Of a stretch of 64,000 nucleotides of DNA, positions 1 to 14,527 are shown one piece after another. Below the pieces are notes generated by a model. It saw only the letters and a list, made by a program, of their open reading frames with translations, made no database searches and was not told the DNA's origin. The first letter of the stretch is position 1. Every line of letters starts with the position of its first letter. The position numbers and the translations under genes are program-made. This DNA comes from Cercis canadensis (lineage: Eukaryota > Streptophyta > Magnoliopsida > Fabales > Fabaceae): contig QAOA01003028.1 of assembly GCA_003255065.1 (NCBI GenBank), positions 401,056 through 465,055 of the forward strand. The letters run 5' to 3'.

Positions 1-1301
1 TATGAAAAGGAAGAGGAAAAATTCTCCAACAAAGTTGCAAAATATGGGCATAAATAGCCAAAGCACCTACCTAAGAAGGTATCCAACTGCCAAAAAGAAC
101 AGAAAAACTATAGCTGAATGATACAAATAAGAGGAACTTGCACTTATGAAAGAACAGATGAGCAAATACGAATGTGATAACGATAAAAAATTTATGGTTG
201 ATCTCCTGCAAGAACAGTGCATGAGGTGTTGGAGAAAGTCCAAACAAGACTTTCAGACTTGAAGGTTGGAACTGCAAAACTTGATCACAAGCAAGCAAAC
301 CAATTCTCATCATGTTAGTGCCAAATACTTTGTCAAATTGTACTTTGTCTTCATAGTTTTCAAACTATTATGTTCTCTCTGCCCTAAGGCATTGCAGTTC
401 TCTAACATGAAGCTACATTCAATTACAGACTAGTTCAAACTAATTATTAATGACTCTAAGCAGTAGGGAGTTCCATCAGAAAAGGAAAATGATTTTATTC
501 TAATCACCGTTGTCCACCACTAAGTACTGTGCTGTGGATAGTGGTAAAGACAATCGCTCTTCTTACTCAAGACTTGACTACGATCATGTCTTTCTCAAGG
601 TGTTTACTATGGTTAAACCTTGATACCATTGCCCATGAACATGCTCCTTCAAGTAGCAATACTCTTACACCATCTTTTTTTAGTAGATAAAATAAATAAG
701 CCGCGGTGGTACCTGATAGACTCGGCAGAGAATATTGGGCCCAATACTAGTATGGGAATAATGAATATCACTAGAAGAGCAAACTGCAAACTCCATTACT
801 AGAAGCTACATTCAATTAGAGACTCGTTCAAACTAATTTTTAATGACCCTAACGGTTCAAGCTATATTAATTTCTTTCCTTATAATTTTATATCAATCAA
901 ATAAAATTTAGTTCATTCCACGTACTAAAAGATAATTGTATGTTGAAGAATTCTTCTCGAATATGAATTCATTTTATTTAGCTAAATTCGAGACAAATTG
1001 GCTAAAAAAATATAACTTAAAAAATTATTTATTAAAATAAAACATTGTATCCTTGGAATCATATTGCTTATAAAGTAATGTGATATATTTTTTGTGTGTA
1101 TTTATTAATAATTTAATCAAAATTATTTCAAATCAATAAAAAGAATTTTAAACTATTTAAATAAATACTTTGCAAAACTATAACTTTTTATTCATTTTGT
1201 GCAAAATTTAATGTTAACTTTTTCTGTATGGAACTTGGAATCAAATATTGGAGTTAGGCAAAATGAGAAGAAAAACAAATAGAAACAAAAAAAAAATATT
1301 A
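1..1301. other. Intergenic DNA with a direct repeat
   Basis: No intact gene is visible. A stretch of about 50 bases at 409-461 (starting near 'gaagctacattcaatta') recurs with a few changes at 806-858, a diverged direct repeat about 400 bp apart. The rest is AT-rich and becomes strongly A/T-biased after 880. A possible decayed coding fragment at 131-318 is listed separately. Confidence 0.5.
131..318 (+). pseudogene. Possible decayed coiled-coil coding fragment
   Basis: From about 131 one frame reads EELALMKEQMSKYE and then DKKFMVDLLQEQ. After about 220 the reading continues only in another frame as HEVLEKVQTRLSDLK, ending at a stop at 316-318. The composition (E, K, L, Q; heptad-like leucines) suggests a coiled coil with a frameshift. 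I do not recognise a family. It could equally be chance coding-like sequence or a remnant of a retrotransposon gag or cellular gene lying mostly outside the window. Confidence 0.25.
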
Positions 1302-1786
1302 GGTGAATTTAACCGGCACTTTGATCGGATTATTATACTTTTATAATTTTTTTATATATTTATCATACTTTTAAACTTATTTACATTAATATTATATTTT
1401 TAAAAAATTAAAAATTAAAAAAAAATAAAATCAGAGTGAGTGGATCTCACTAGACATGCCAATGAGTCATGTCCTTTATTGTTGCCTTTTAAGAATAAAA
1501 AAAAAAGATAAAAATTGCACTGTTTGAAAATTATGAAAAAGTCAATATAAAAACTAAAACATAAAAGAAAATGTTTGAGAGACACATCATAACTCCTTTG
1601 CATGTCCTACGTAGATATGCCATCGAGCCACTGGCCTGTTCAATAAGTCCTATGGGCCAAATTTTTTTTTTTAGTTTTTTATTTTTTTAAAATATAATAT
1701 TCAAATAAATAAAATTAAAAATATGATAAATGTGTAAAAAAAATTATAAAAATATAATAATCCGGTCAAAGCGCCGAATTTAACCC
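1302..1786. mobile_element. Foldback/MITE-like element with long terminal inverted repeats
   Basis: The first ~125 bases (from 1302) and the last ~125 bases (to 1786) are inverted copies of each other with scattered mismatches. The most obvious matching pair is CTTTGATCGGATTATTATA on the left and CTTTGACCGGATTATTATA on the reverse strand of the right end. About 230 bp of unrelated sequence lies between them. There is no transposase and I could not find a convincing target-site duplication, so the superfamily is unassigned (Mutator-like foldback is one option). The element ends about 110 bp before the start codon of the next gene. Confidence 0.6.
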
Positions 1787-1895
1787 AATAAATAATTAAG
1801 AATCCCGTACCCGGCGACTGACAACATTCAACACCTACAGAAGCTGTAGCTCCCTTCTCTATTCGCCATTTTTGTTTCTTCAACGCACCCAAACA

Positions 1896-4800
1896 ATGCT
1901 AAGGGCTTCTCCAGCTCTCAGTGCTCTGAGGTTATCTTTGATTCCCACTCTCAGCCTCTCTTCACCTTCAAACCTTCACAAGTTCTTCACTTTTGCCCCA
2001 TTTCAGAGGTTTATCCCCATAACCTTCCACCCTGCTAGGCATCCGCTTTCTTCCTTTAGCTTCAGCCCGCTCCTACCTACATTGGGTCATCCACGTTCCA
2101 ATGGAACAGGTAGTGATTCTATCAAAAAACCCATAATTTTTCTTCACGATTTCTGAGTGTTCGTGGATTTTGAGTCTAAATTTCACTTTTTTCCTTCATT
2201 TGTTCAATGTCCTTTTGGTGTTTTGGTTTATTTTACGGCTTGATTTCAATTTGTTTTTTCATTTTCTCGATTCCTTTATGGTTTAACAACATACAGCGAA
2301 AGATAGCTGAAACTTTTTGTTTTCTGAGACTGAGAAGCAAGTATTATCATTTGAGTAATTCAATTTTTAAACGGATATTTGGGATGTAGATGCTTGGAAA
2401 GGTTAGTTCGGCAATCTTTTACCACTTTCTTCTTCATTTCAAACTCAAACTACCTCGAATTTCAGATGCTACTTGCTTAGTTTGGTTTGGTTCAGGATAT
2501 ACTGGGAACGTGTAACATTCAAACATGCAGACATTGATGCCCTGTGCCAAGTTCATTCTGATTAAAGTTAGCATTTTTCACTTATTTTGTTGGGTAGATC
2601 ATGATGACTTCAAAAAAAATAACATGCCAAGTTCGTTGTTTTATCGCTGGATTTTAATATTCTAGAAGGTAGATTACATCATCAAGATAAATACGACCAG
2701 GCATTGGGATAGTTACAATATACTCTTTATAATATTCTAGAAGGTATATATATATATATATATACCATCATCATGTATGACTATCTTAAGTTTTTCCTTC
2801 AATACTAGACTAATGGGAAAAACTGATAGTTTTCTGTCATTGCGGTTATCTCTACGAAAATATGTTCTGTTGCGGTTATCATAGTAAAGAAAAATTAGTT
2901 TCTTGCTATCTTTTGCTCTTCTGCTGATTATTACATAGTATACATTCTTTCTTATGGAGAATTTCCAATTATACATTCTTTCAGTTTCATGCAGTACTGG
3001 GAGTGGTGCTGAAAGTGCTAGGGAAATATTGGTACAGCATTTGCTTGTCAAAGAAGATGACGTCAAACTGTTACTGGAGCTTCAGCAGAGAATTTCAGGA
3101 GGTCAGATTATGTTCATTTGAAATTGAAATTCAATTAACTTATCATAACTTATGGACAGTTAAGAAAAATTCTCTGAAAATTTGAAAGAGGTTTGTATAG
3201 ACAAATGAAATTTTGCAAGCTATTAATTGTATTTGATGGATTATAAATCTAAAGTTACAGTTTGGATATATTTTCTTCTACAATTTAAATCTAATGCTTT
3301 GCCATTATGTTTTCACATGTTCAGGTGAAGACTTGAGTGATCTTGCTGTGGAATACTCAATTTGCCCATCCAAAGGAGAAGGAGGAATGCTTGGATGGGT
3401 GAGAAAGGGACAAATGGTATACCATTGGGATGAAATTTGTTTTCAAGCTTAATTATTAATAATTAAGGGTAGATCTTTGCAAAATCTGCTACTGCTTTTC
3501 TTCTTTGGTAGGGGTCGTAGTTGGTATAGATCACTCTTTTACGCAAATAAAAGTTCTTAGCCTGTTTCAAGAGGACATAACTGCTATAAAAGTGAAGCAA
3601 CTTATAGAGTCATATTATTTGAAGTTTTTGTTATTTATTAATTATTCTTCAATGAATACAAGAAGATATAGGCCCCCACCTTTAACAGTTTTAAAAAATT
3701 TGTACAGAACTTCAACCTTTCAAGGAAAAGATAACTGTTTCCACTGTTTCTCAGTTTTTATAATAGTTTTAATATTTTTGTACTCGTATAAGATTTATCT
3801 ACTGAAGATGGTTTAGTCAAATCTAAGGAACTAAGGAAGGAGCAGATAAATCTATTACTATAAATCTGCACACAGAATTTTTCTTCCCACTATTTGTTGA
3901 CTGGGGTATGCATAACACATTATTCACGGTCTCCAATAAACAGTATGTCCATGCACACACAATGGAGGAGTTTTTATTGACTTGGTTTTTGTGGAGAAAA
4001 GAAGATAAAACCCTTTTGGACTTTAAGAAGTCTGCAGTATATGCTCCTGTGGCAATATTCTGATAAAGGTTGTAGTTACCTTCTACAAATGGTGCACTGC
4101 CGATAATTTGGTGGGAAGGTTTACTGATGGACTGTGATGGCATTGAGTTTAGACATCCTTTTCTTTCTTTTCATTGAGGATGTCTTATTCTCGGCTTTCT
4201 ATTTACTTTCTTCTGATCTAACAATAAACTTATTTGGATTTAAATAGAAGATGACAGACACTTCCTATAAAATATCTCTTGTAATCTGTAGCTTTCTTAT
4301 CTACCTACCACTCTAGTATTCCTCTTTCTTCTTAGGTAAGACTTCATAACTAAAATATTTATGCATCGAATTATGCCATTTTTTTTCCCCCTTTGTTGGG
4401 TGGTACAGCAGAAATTACAGGGGAGGGGGAAGGGGGCTTAAGGGAAATATTGTCCCTGCCCAGTTTCAAACCCAGGTTTGCTCCGTTCTCACAGCATCGA
4501 AGTGCCAATTGAGCCGAAGGCTCATTGGCTAGTTACGGCATTTTTCTTGAATGCAAGAAAGATTGATGGTAATTTATTGCCATAAGATGCTAAAAGGAAA
4601 ACAGATCAAGTAGTAGGGGTCTAGATAATACAAAGTACACTTTTTTTTTTTCCTTAAAATTCTTTATCAATTATCAATTTGACTGTGAAACTGTGCTAGG
4701 TTCCTGAATTTGAGGAGGCTGCATTTACTGCAACTTTAAACAAAGTTGTAAAGTGTAAAACACAATTTGGATGGCACCTGCTGCAAGTTTTATCTGAAAG

Positions 4801-7744
4801 GTATGTCCAAGCATATGTTTCTAAATTGGATATTCAACTTGATATTAAAGCATGAGTGCTTAGTCTCAATGATTGTACTTATGCTTTGAAAGTTTTCTAC
4901 TTTTCCTGTTAGGGAAGAATCATTACTTCAAGACATTCAACCTGATGAGCTGCATGTGAAAATGCAAGATCCCAATTTCATGGAAGAGGCACAACTAATT
5001 GATGTTCGAGAGCCTGATGAAGTGTATGTACATTCCTGATTTACCTTTAACTGAATGAAGAATCATTGAAATGGATTTTCTGTTTTCTCAGATCTTATAT
5101 GATTATATCTGATTAATACTTTTAAACAAGCCAAATTAGGTGATAATAAGGTGTTAAGGCAGTAATCTTTGTAAAAAAGATGAAAAAAGCTTTTGTAATT
5201 TTCAACTGGAAGTCTTGATGCAACCTTAACGCTATTTAGATTTCTCATGGGCAACAGGTTTGATCTACTTCTATTTGACTTTGATATTCATGTGGAAGCC
5301 CTTGCACTTCCCTGTGTCTTTTTTTCTTTCTCTCTCTAATTTATAAAATGTCGTCCTTTCTGGCTGTTCTGTTTACTTTAGTTGCTTGTTTCTGTTTTTG
5401 TACACTACCTGATTCTCACCTTGTACACAGGGCCAAAGCATCTTTGCCAGGTTTTGAAGTTCTTCCCCTCCGACAATTTGGGAGCTGGGGACCTGAAATA
5501 ACCACCAAATTTGATCTTGAAAAGGGTACATATGTTATGGTAAGATTTTTCTACTATAAGATGTTACCTTTCCCTACCAGCAATCTAGTCAACCAGCATT
5601 GTAGCACTAATTAGATATTGCTCGTTAAATTGAATCTGCAATTCTTAGTGAAAAAATGGGGATTGGCAATCAATGTGATCTCTAATAATGTGTAATTATA
5701 CCTTTTCTTCCTTTCAAAATAACTACTTCAGTAATGTAGAACATGTGGCACAAATTGTCAGTGTCTCTTCCTTTGAAGACATTTTGTAGCTTTAATTCCC
5801 TTGCTATTAGCAATTTAGTCACCTCCAAGATGATGTTTACTACATTTTGATATGATCTAGTGTCAAATAACGCTCTCCTGAGAGGCCTTTGTGTCTCTTT
5901 CAACTCTTTTCCTATCTGCTCATTTTTCTATGAGTGTTCTTCCTCCTTTGTGGTGATCTCTATTTTGGAAACAAAGAAAATTTCATTTCATTTTTTACAG
6001 TGAATCATCGTTTCTGAGTTGTTTTAAGTTTCTTATTCAGATTAATCTTCAGTTTACCTGGTGGCATATTTTCTTGGTTTTTTTTTTCACACTATCTTGT
6101 TCCTTTGCAATTAACACATTTTCTTACACACTCACTGAATAAAAGAAATTCTAAGAGTAGACTCAGCTTCTCAAAACTCTTATTCAAATGTTATGGGTGG
6201 CAATCAGTTTACCTTGGAACCTGTGCAATGTCCTCTAGAAATGGAAATCATTATGGGATGTGGCTCATTTGATGGTAATTCTAGGTTGAGCTTTTTGTGT
6301 CTTTTATTTATATTTGTCTTTGATTGATATATGACATGCTAGCTTTTTCCCATTCTATCTATCATTTCCACCAATTTCAGTCTACCCACTAGCAGAGCAG
6401 AGGTGCTTTTAATTTTCAAAGTAGTTCTACTTTTCTATTTTTGTAAAGGGGGGAAAAGGTAAATGACAGGAAAAATCTCGTTGTGTCTGCTTTCTGTTGA
6501 AAATTCTGTTTCTGTGTTAACTATCCCCTTTGCTGTTAGAAATTTATGATCATAAGTTTCATGGCCTTTACTCATCTGAATGATCTGTTGATGGTACCTT
6601 TGACAGATTCAGATTGTCTCATTCCCATCCCTTTCCTCCTTTTCTGGAATTTGTGTGTTGATGAAAATTGAAGCCAGAATTCTTTGAACAATTCCTATAT
6701 TAAAGGTCTTAGAGTTTAAATTTCTAGAGGCTTTTCTTTCAGTTGTTTAGTGCAAGCATGAATATTGATACCTTTATAACTTGACTGACATCAGAATATT
6801 CCATAATGAACTTATAAAACTTAATTCTTATGTATCTCAGATTTGTTCGATATGAATTTCTAGTTTGATGTTTCATAGTTGTGGTGAAAGGAGCGATTAG
6901 TTTTTTTTTTAATACTATGTGTGCTGTTACTAGTTGGTAATGGTACTTGTTAATCGGAATTTTAAAAAATCTTGCATCCGGTTTTGAAATTCTATATTGT
7001 GATGTATTTATTACTTTTTTTTTTGGCGCTATTTTGTCTCATGTATCTTTAGTAACTCAAGTTCTGAAATGCAGTGTCATCATGGCAGGCGGTCATTACA
7101 GGTTGCCAAGTGGCTGCAGTCACAGGTGCATACATTTTTCTTGTTGTCTGGCTGTAAATAAGATTCTTTTATTGTTGGATTGTTTATTTACAATATGGCG
7201 TAAATCCCAAGTATGCAGACAATTTCTGCATTTTTGTATGGAAGGTTTTAAGCATGTACACTTTGTCTGTTGCTTAGGGGGAAAATGTAGTTGGCAACTT
7301 ACAGAATAAATAGTTTTAACTTGATAATGGAAACTCCCAAATGATTTTCGCAATCTACTATCGACCAACAACCTCCCAAACAAATTGCCTTATGGCTGAT
7401 ATGGCAGTGAGTTGCTGATCATTGTTTTATTTTAACGAACAGGGAAAATTGCCATTGACATAGGATAATAATTATTCATGCATATTTGATTGTAATGCTT
7501 TCAATAAGAGAATCATTACTATTTATATTTTAGCATTTCATTTTTATTAATAAGATGAAATCTCTTTCTGCATGCCATATCTGTTGAGTTTTGTATTTTC
7601 CAATTTTATTTTTAATTTTTATCTGGGAAGGCATTATTGACTGTTTTGGTATCAATTTTTCAGGGTTTTAGGAAAGTATACAACATTTCAGGAGGAATCC
7701 ATGCATATGCTTTGAAGGTTGATCCATCAGTTCCTACTTACTAA
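1896..7744 (+). CDS. Plastid parvulin-rhodanese protein (rhodanese-like/PpiC domain 12 type)
   Basis: Eight exons join in frame to 291 codons plus stop: 1896-2109, 2985-3101, 3325-3416, 4700-4800, 4913-5023, 5431-5539, 7075-7125, 7664-7744, all with GT-AG borders. Residues 1 to about 65 are Ser/Pro/Leu-rich with few acidic residues, as in a chloroplast transit peptide. A parvulin-type (PpiC) peptidyl-prolyl isomerase domain follows (ILVQHLLVKED ... GGMLGWVRKGQM ... FGWHLLQVLSER). A C-terminal rhodanese domain then begins at AQLIDVREPDE and carries the active-site loop CHHGRRS with catalytic Cys249, ending GGIHAYALKVDPS. This order and length match the single-copy Arabidopsis protein of this type (about 300 aa). 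Expected roles are prolyl isomerisation and sulfur transfer in the plastid; the true substrate is not known to me. Introns of 0.1-1.5 kb hold no other gene. The exon 2 acceptor at 2984 was chosen because the nearer AG at 2994 breaks the frame. Confidence 0.93.
2744..2764. repeat. TA microsatellite in intron 1
   Basis: About ten TA dinucleotides in the first intron of the parvulin-rhodanese gene. Confidence 0.8.
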
Positions 7745-8549
7745 GATACATTTTTCTGCCATGAAGAGGTCATCCTTTACTTCCCCCCTCCCCGTCCCTC
7801 TCCCCGGGTTTCTGTGTAAATAATTTTCGCTGCACCTGAGAGCTAAATTTTAGGTGTAGCTGAGGTTATATTATTGCAGGCTATTTTTTAGAACTTCTAA
7901 TGGCAATTTGAGAGGCAGGGCCTGATTTTTCCGTGTAATTCATAGCATTTGAATGGAATGTCTGGCTGGTTTTTTATATGCTCTGCGATGCCAACATTAT
8001 AGGAAATAAAATTCTTATTATGCCAGCCATTTCATTCCCAAATTTATGGTTACATGAAAGCTGTGTTTATGGTAATGCATTTGTTGTTTATTGTGGTATA
8101 TATGGATCTTATTAGTGAAATAGATGCAATTAAAAGTTTGGGCTAGGATTTGACTGATTCAGATATGCATGAGAAGCAATCAAATAGTGCTGAATGTTAT
8201 AGTAAACATTTACAACGTGCTATCCTCAACTTTCACTCTTTCAGTTCAAGACATGCAAATCTGTATTGTGAGAGACCAAGGAATGTGGAAATAAGCATGC
8301 ATTTTGAATAATAAATTCCACCTTTTAGTTTTTGGGGTGAAGGTACTACTAAGTGAAGGCTCAGAAGAGTTGGATGCATGTATTTTCAATGTCAGGTCTA
8401 TAATGCATTTTTTGCAGAGCTGGCCTTGGCTGTAAGGTAGTTTATCTGTTCCTCTGCTAGCAAGTAGCAATTGTGTTCCACTTATCTCCACGAGTGTTTC
8501 CCTCTCCTATTCTATGGTCCTTGTGTTCCAACATTTTAACTGTATTTAT

Positions 8550-8586
<37 letters not shown>

Positions 8587-10028
8587 AATTTTATTTTACA
8601 TTTTTTTTTTTTTTTTTTTTATTCAAANAGTTCAAATTTTTAAGCCAGCACTTTGGAGAATTTTTCTCCTGAATGCACTAGGCCGATATGGGGATGCGCC
8701 CTTAAAATTGCTCGGAGAGAAACTTATCTCAATGTGCAAAAATTGATTTGAGGATATCTTTACCCTTAAAACAAAAAAAGAAAAAGAAAACATTTAGTTG
8801 AAATTTGAGAAAATAGAGATTCGAACTTAGAATCTCAGCATTTTGTGATATCTAATTCCTAGTACCACTTATACTGTATATGCTAGTCTTAGAGTGCTTG
8901 ATTATGTTACCTTTAGTAGAGTAGGGAGAAGTGTTAATATCTTAATAAAAAGGTCTCAATGTGCAGTCTCCCAATGTCGATTATATTTATTAAAAAACTC
9001 AACGTGGGTGACTTAATAGTAATATTATGCTCTGCAATTCTGATATGAAATATGTATGAAGATTTGGTGGAGTTTTTGTATAAGATTTTTTTTTTNTTAC
9101 CTTTAGTAGAGTAGGGAGAAGTGTTAATATCTTAATAAAAAGGTCTCAATGTGCAGCCTCCCAATGTAGATTATATTTATTAAAAAACTCAACGTGGGTG
9201 ACTTAATAGTAATATTATGCTCTGCAATTCTTGATATGAAATATGTATGAAGATTTGGTGGAGTTTTTGTATAAGATTTTTTTTTTTTTTTTTTTTTGTA
9301 AGAGTAAGAAAATTGAGCCGTATCATGGTAATGAAAAGCTTTAGTCAATAACTTATGTGAAAAAATTGACCGTGAAGAACGTAATTGAATAAAATGGATC
9401 GGTTTTCAATTTTCATATAATCTTTAATTGATTCTCATGTCAAAATCTTTCTAATTTGGTATCATAATTCATAACCAATGAGTTCAATTGCTTCTCCAAA
9501 AGGTGGATGGGAAGTCAAATTTAGTCGTAAGAGTATTCAATTTTTTTAATTTTTACTTTGAGATACAGATGAGGTTCTGTGAATATTCTAATTCACTAGT
9601 CACTAAATCCTAGTTATAACTTAGCTCTTTGAAACCTCTTTTCTGCATGTAATTAGCATAACAGACCTCACCAAACTCCGTTTCATTTCTTCCCCCGGAA
9701 AATCCTCTTCACCCTTGTCTCAATAAACCCTAATCTCCCACCTAAGACACACGCCAAAGACTTTGTCAAATTTCACCCACTAAACCCCCTACAATCTCTC
9801 ACTATCAATACCTTTGTAATTCCATCAACATTCCAAGCTGTAACTTATCCTTTTACACACCCCTCCTTTTATTTTTTGAATTTGTTAGAATTATTCTTTC
9901 TTTCACTTTCTCTCTCCAAACAAACTTTCTTCAACCCCAAACCCCAATATTCTCAGCCTTGGCCATTCCCATCCTATATTTCTCTTTTCTCCTTCTTTCA
10001 CCCTTTTTCTCATTTTCTCCCTTCCACC
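7745..10028. other. Intergenic region between parvulin-rhodanese and CDPK genes
   Basis: No gene seen. It contains the probable 3' UTR of the upstream gene, a poly-T run at about 8550-8620 ending at an N (8628), a duplication around a second N (9096, listed separately), and a pyrimidine-rich leader (9880-10028) that is probably the 5' UTR of the CDPK gene. Confidence 0.6.
8907..9290. repeat. Duplicated segment around a single N (probable unmerged overlap)
   Basis: 8907-9095 and 9097-about 9285 are nearly identical copies of ~189 bp separated by the N at 9096. They differ by a few substitutions (for example GCAGTCTCCC/GCAGCCTCCC) and a one-base indel. The duplication sits exactly on the gap character, so an assembly join between haplotypes is more likely than a true tandem repeat. 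Confidence 0.8.
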
Positions 10029-13195
<3,167 letters not shown>

Positions 13196-14527
13196 TCTTT
13201 GTATTGGTGGGGGACTCGGGGATAGTGGTAAAGAGGGATCATCTTCTGTGTTAGCCTTGTGTTTTTCATCGTTGGAGAAGCTGATGGGTGAAATATAATG
13301 GACACCCATGTACACTATGCATTGGTTGGGAAGGGATATAGGTGAGGAGTTGACCAAGGTGAAAACAAACAAAAACCAAAAAGAAAAGAATAATATCTGA
13401 AAAGCTAACCTTTGGGGATTGTGAAAAATTTGCTAGGTTTTTGGTTTGTTTTTCCAGTCCCATTTCTGTGAAAAATTGTAACAAAGTCCCAAATTGTTAC
13501 TGTTGCTAACTTTAACAGTTAGGAATCAAAGGGTGTTTTCTTATGTACTTTATTTTTTTAATCACTAGGTTTCTATATTGTTGTGCATTTTTAAATGTAA
13601 GTATTTGATTACTCTATTGATTTGCTCACAAGAAACTTGACATTGTACTCTAGTTTTGTTATTAATGAGCACTAAAATACATATTATATAAGACGTATTC
13701 TTCTCTATAATAAATTCAGTATATATATCAAGCAAACCTGTTTACTAGATTGGCATAAACCATTTTACTTTTTTTTTTCCTCCTGAACAAAAAATGGATT
13801 CGTTGATGAAATAATAATGTCCAATATCCCTTAAAATCTATGGCACGCTCCAAAAATTAGCGTTTATACTCCCAAATGCACCCCCTTTACAAAGTAGTAG
13901 CAACATAACGTAATTTACCAATTAGTTTAGTCGTCAAGGTCATTGTTAATGTTACTTGAAAATAATCTTTTGTTGTCCATCAAAACTAAATCCACATTGA
14001 TCTTTAGGTCCAACTGAAATATAAGCAAAACTACAGTATCCNATCTAGGGGAAATTTCACAAATCCACATTGATCTTTAGGTCCAACTGAAATATAAGCA
14101 AAACTACAGTATCCTTATACCGAAAAAAAAAAACTACAATGTCCACCCTAATATATTGATTTTGGCCAATTCTAATTTTTTTTCTTCTAAAATTGACTGT
14201 TAACTCAACATGCACATACTGCATGTAGGTTACCCATGACTTGTGTTAAATACACAAGTAATTTTGAACAAAAGTTGAAATTAGCTCTTTTTTATTTTTT
14301 TCTTTCTTAATTTGGTTTAATTTCTTATTAGATTAATTAGGGTGTTGTAATCGTTGACATTGCAATTGGAGATCTTTGATGGATTTGTGCAATTTACCGC
14401 AAGGATTTATATCTTATAATACAATACATACGAAGATCCAAAACGAAAAAAAAAAAATGCACTTATTTATTGTTTATGATGAACTATAATCTCATCTAGT
14501 AATACAAGTAATTAGACATATTAAAAT
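13196..14527. other. Intergenic region, CDPK 3' flank
   Basis: Holds the presumed CDPK 3' UTR and AT-rich DNA. A 54-bp segment at 13988-14041 recurs at 14061-14114, flanking the N at 14042, which again looks like an unmerged assembly overlap. No gene seen. Confidence 0.6.

Noticed and set aside
9876..10028. N-terminal extension of the CDPK upstream of MGNCC
   Set aside because: The in-frame upstream ATG-like start would bury the myristoylation signal MGNCCS, and the stretch is pyrimidine-rich like a 5' leader.
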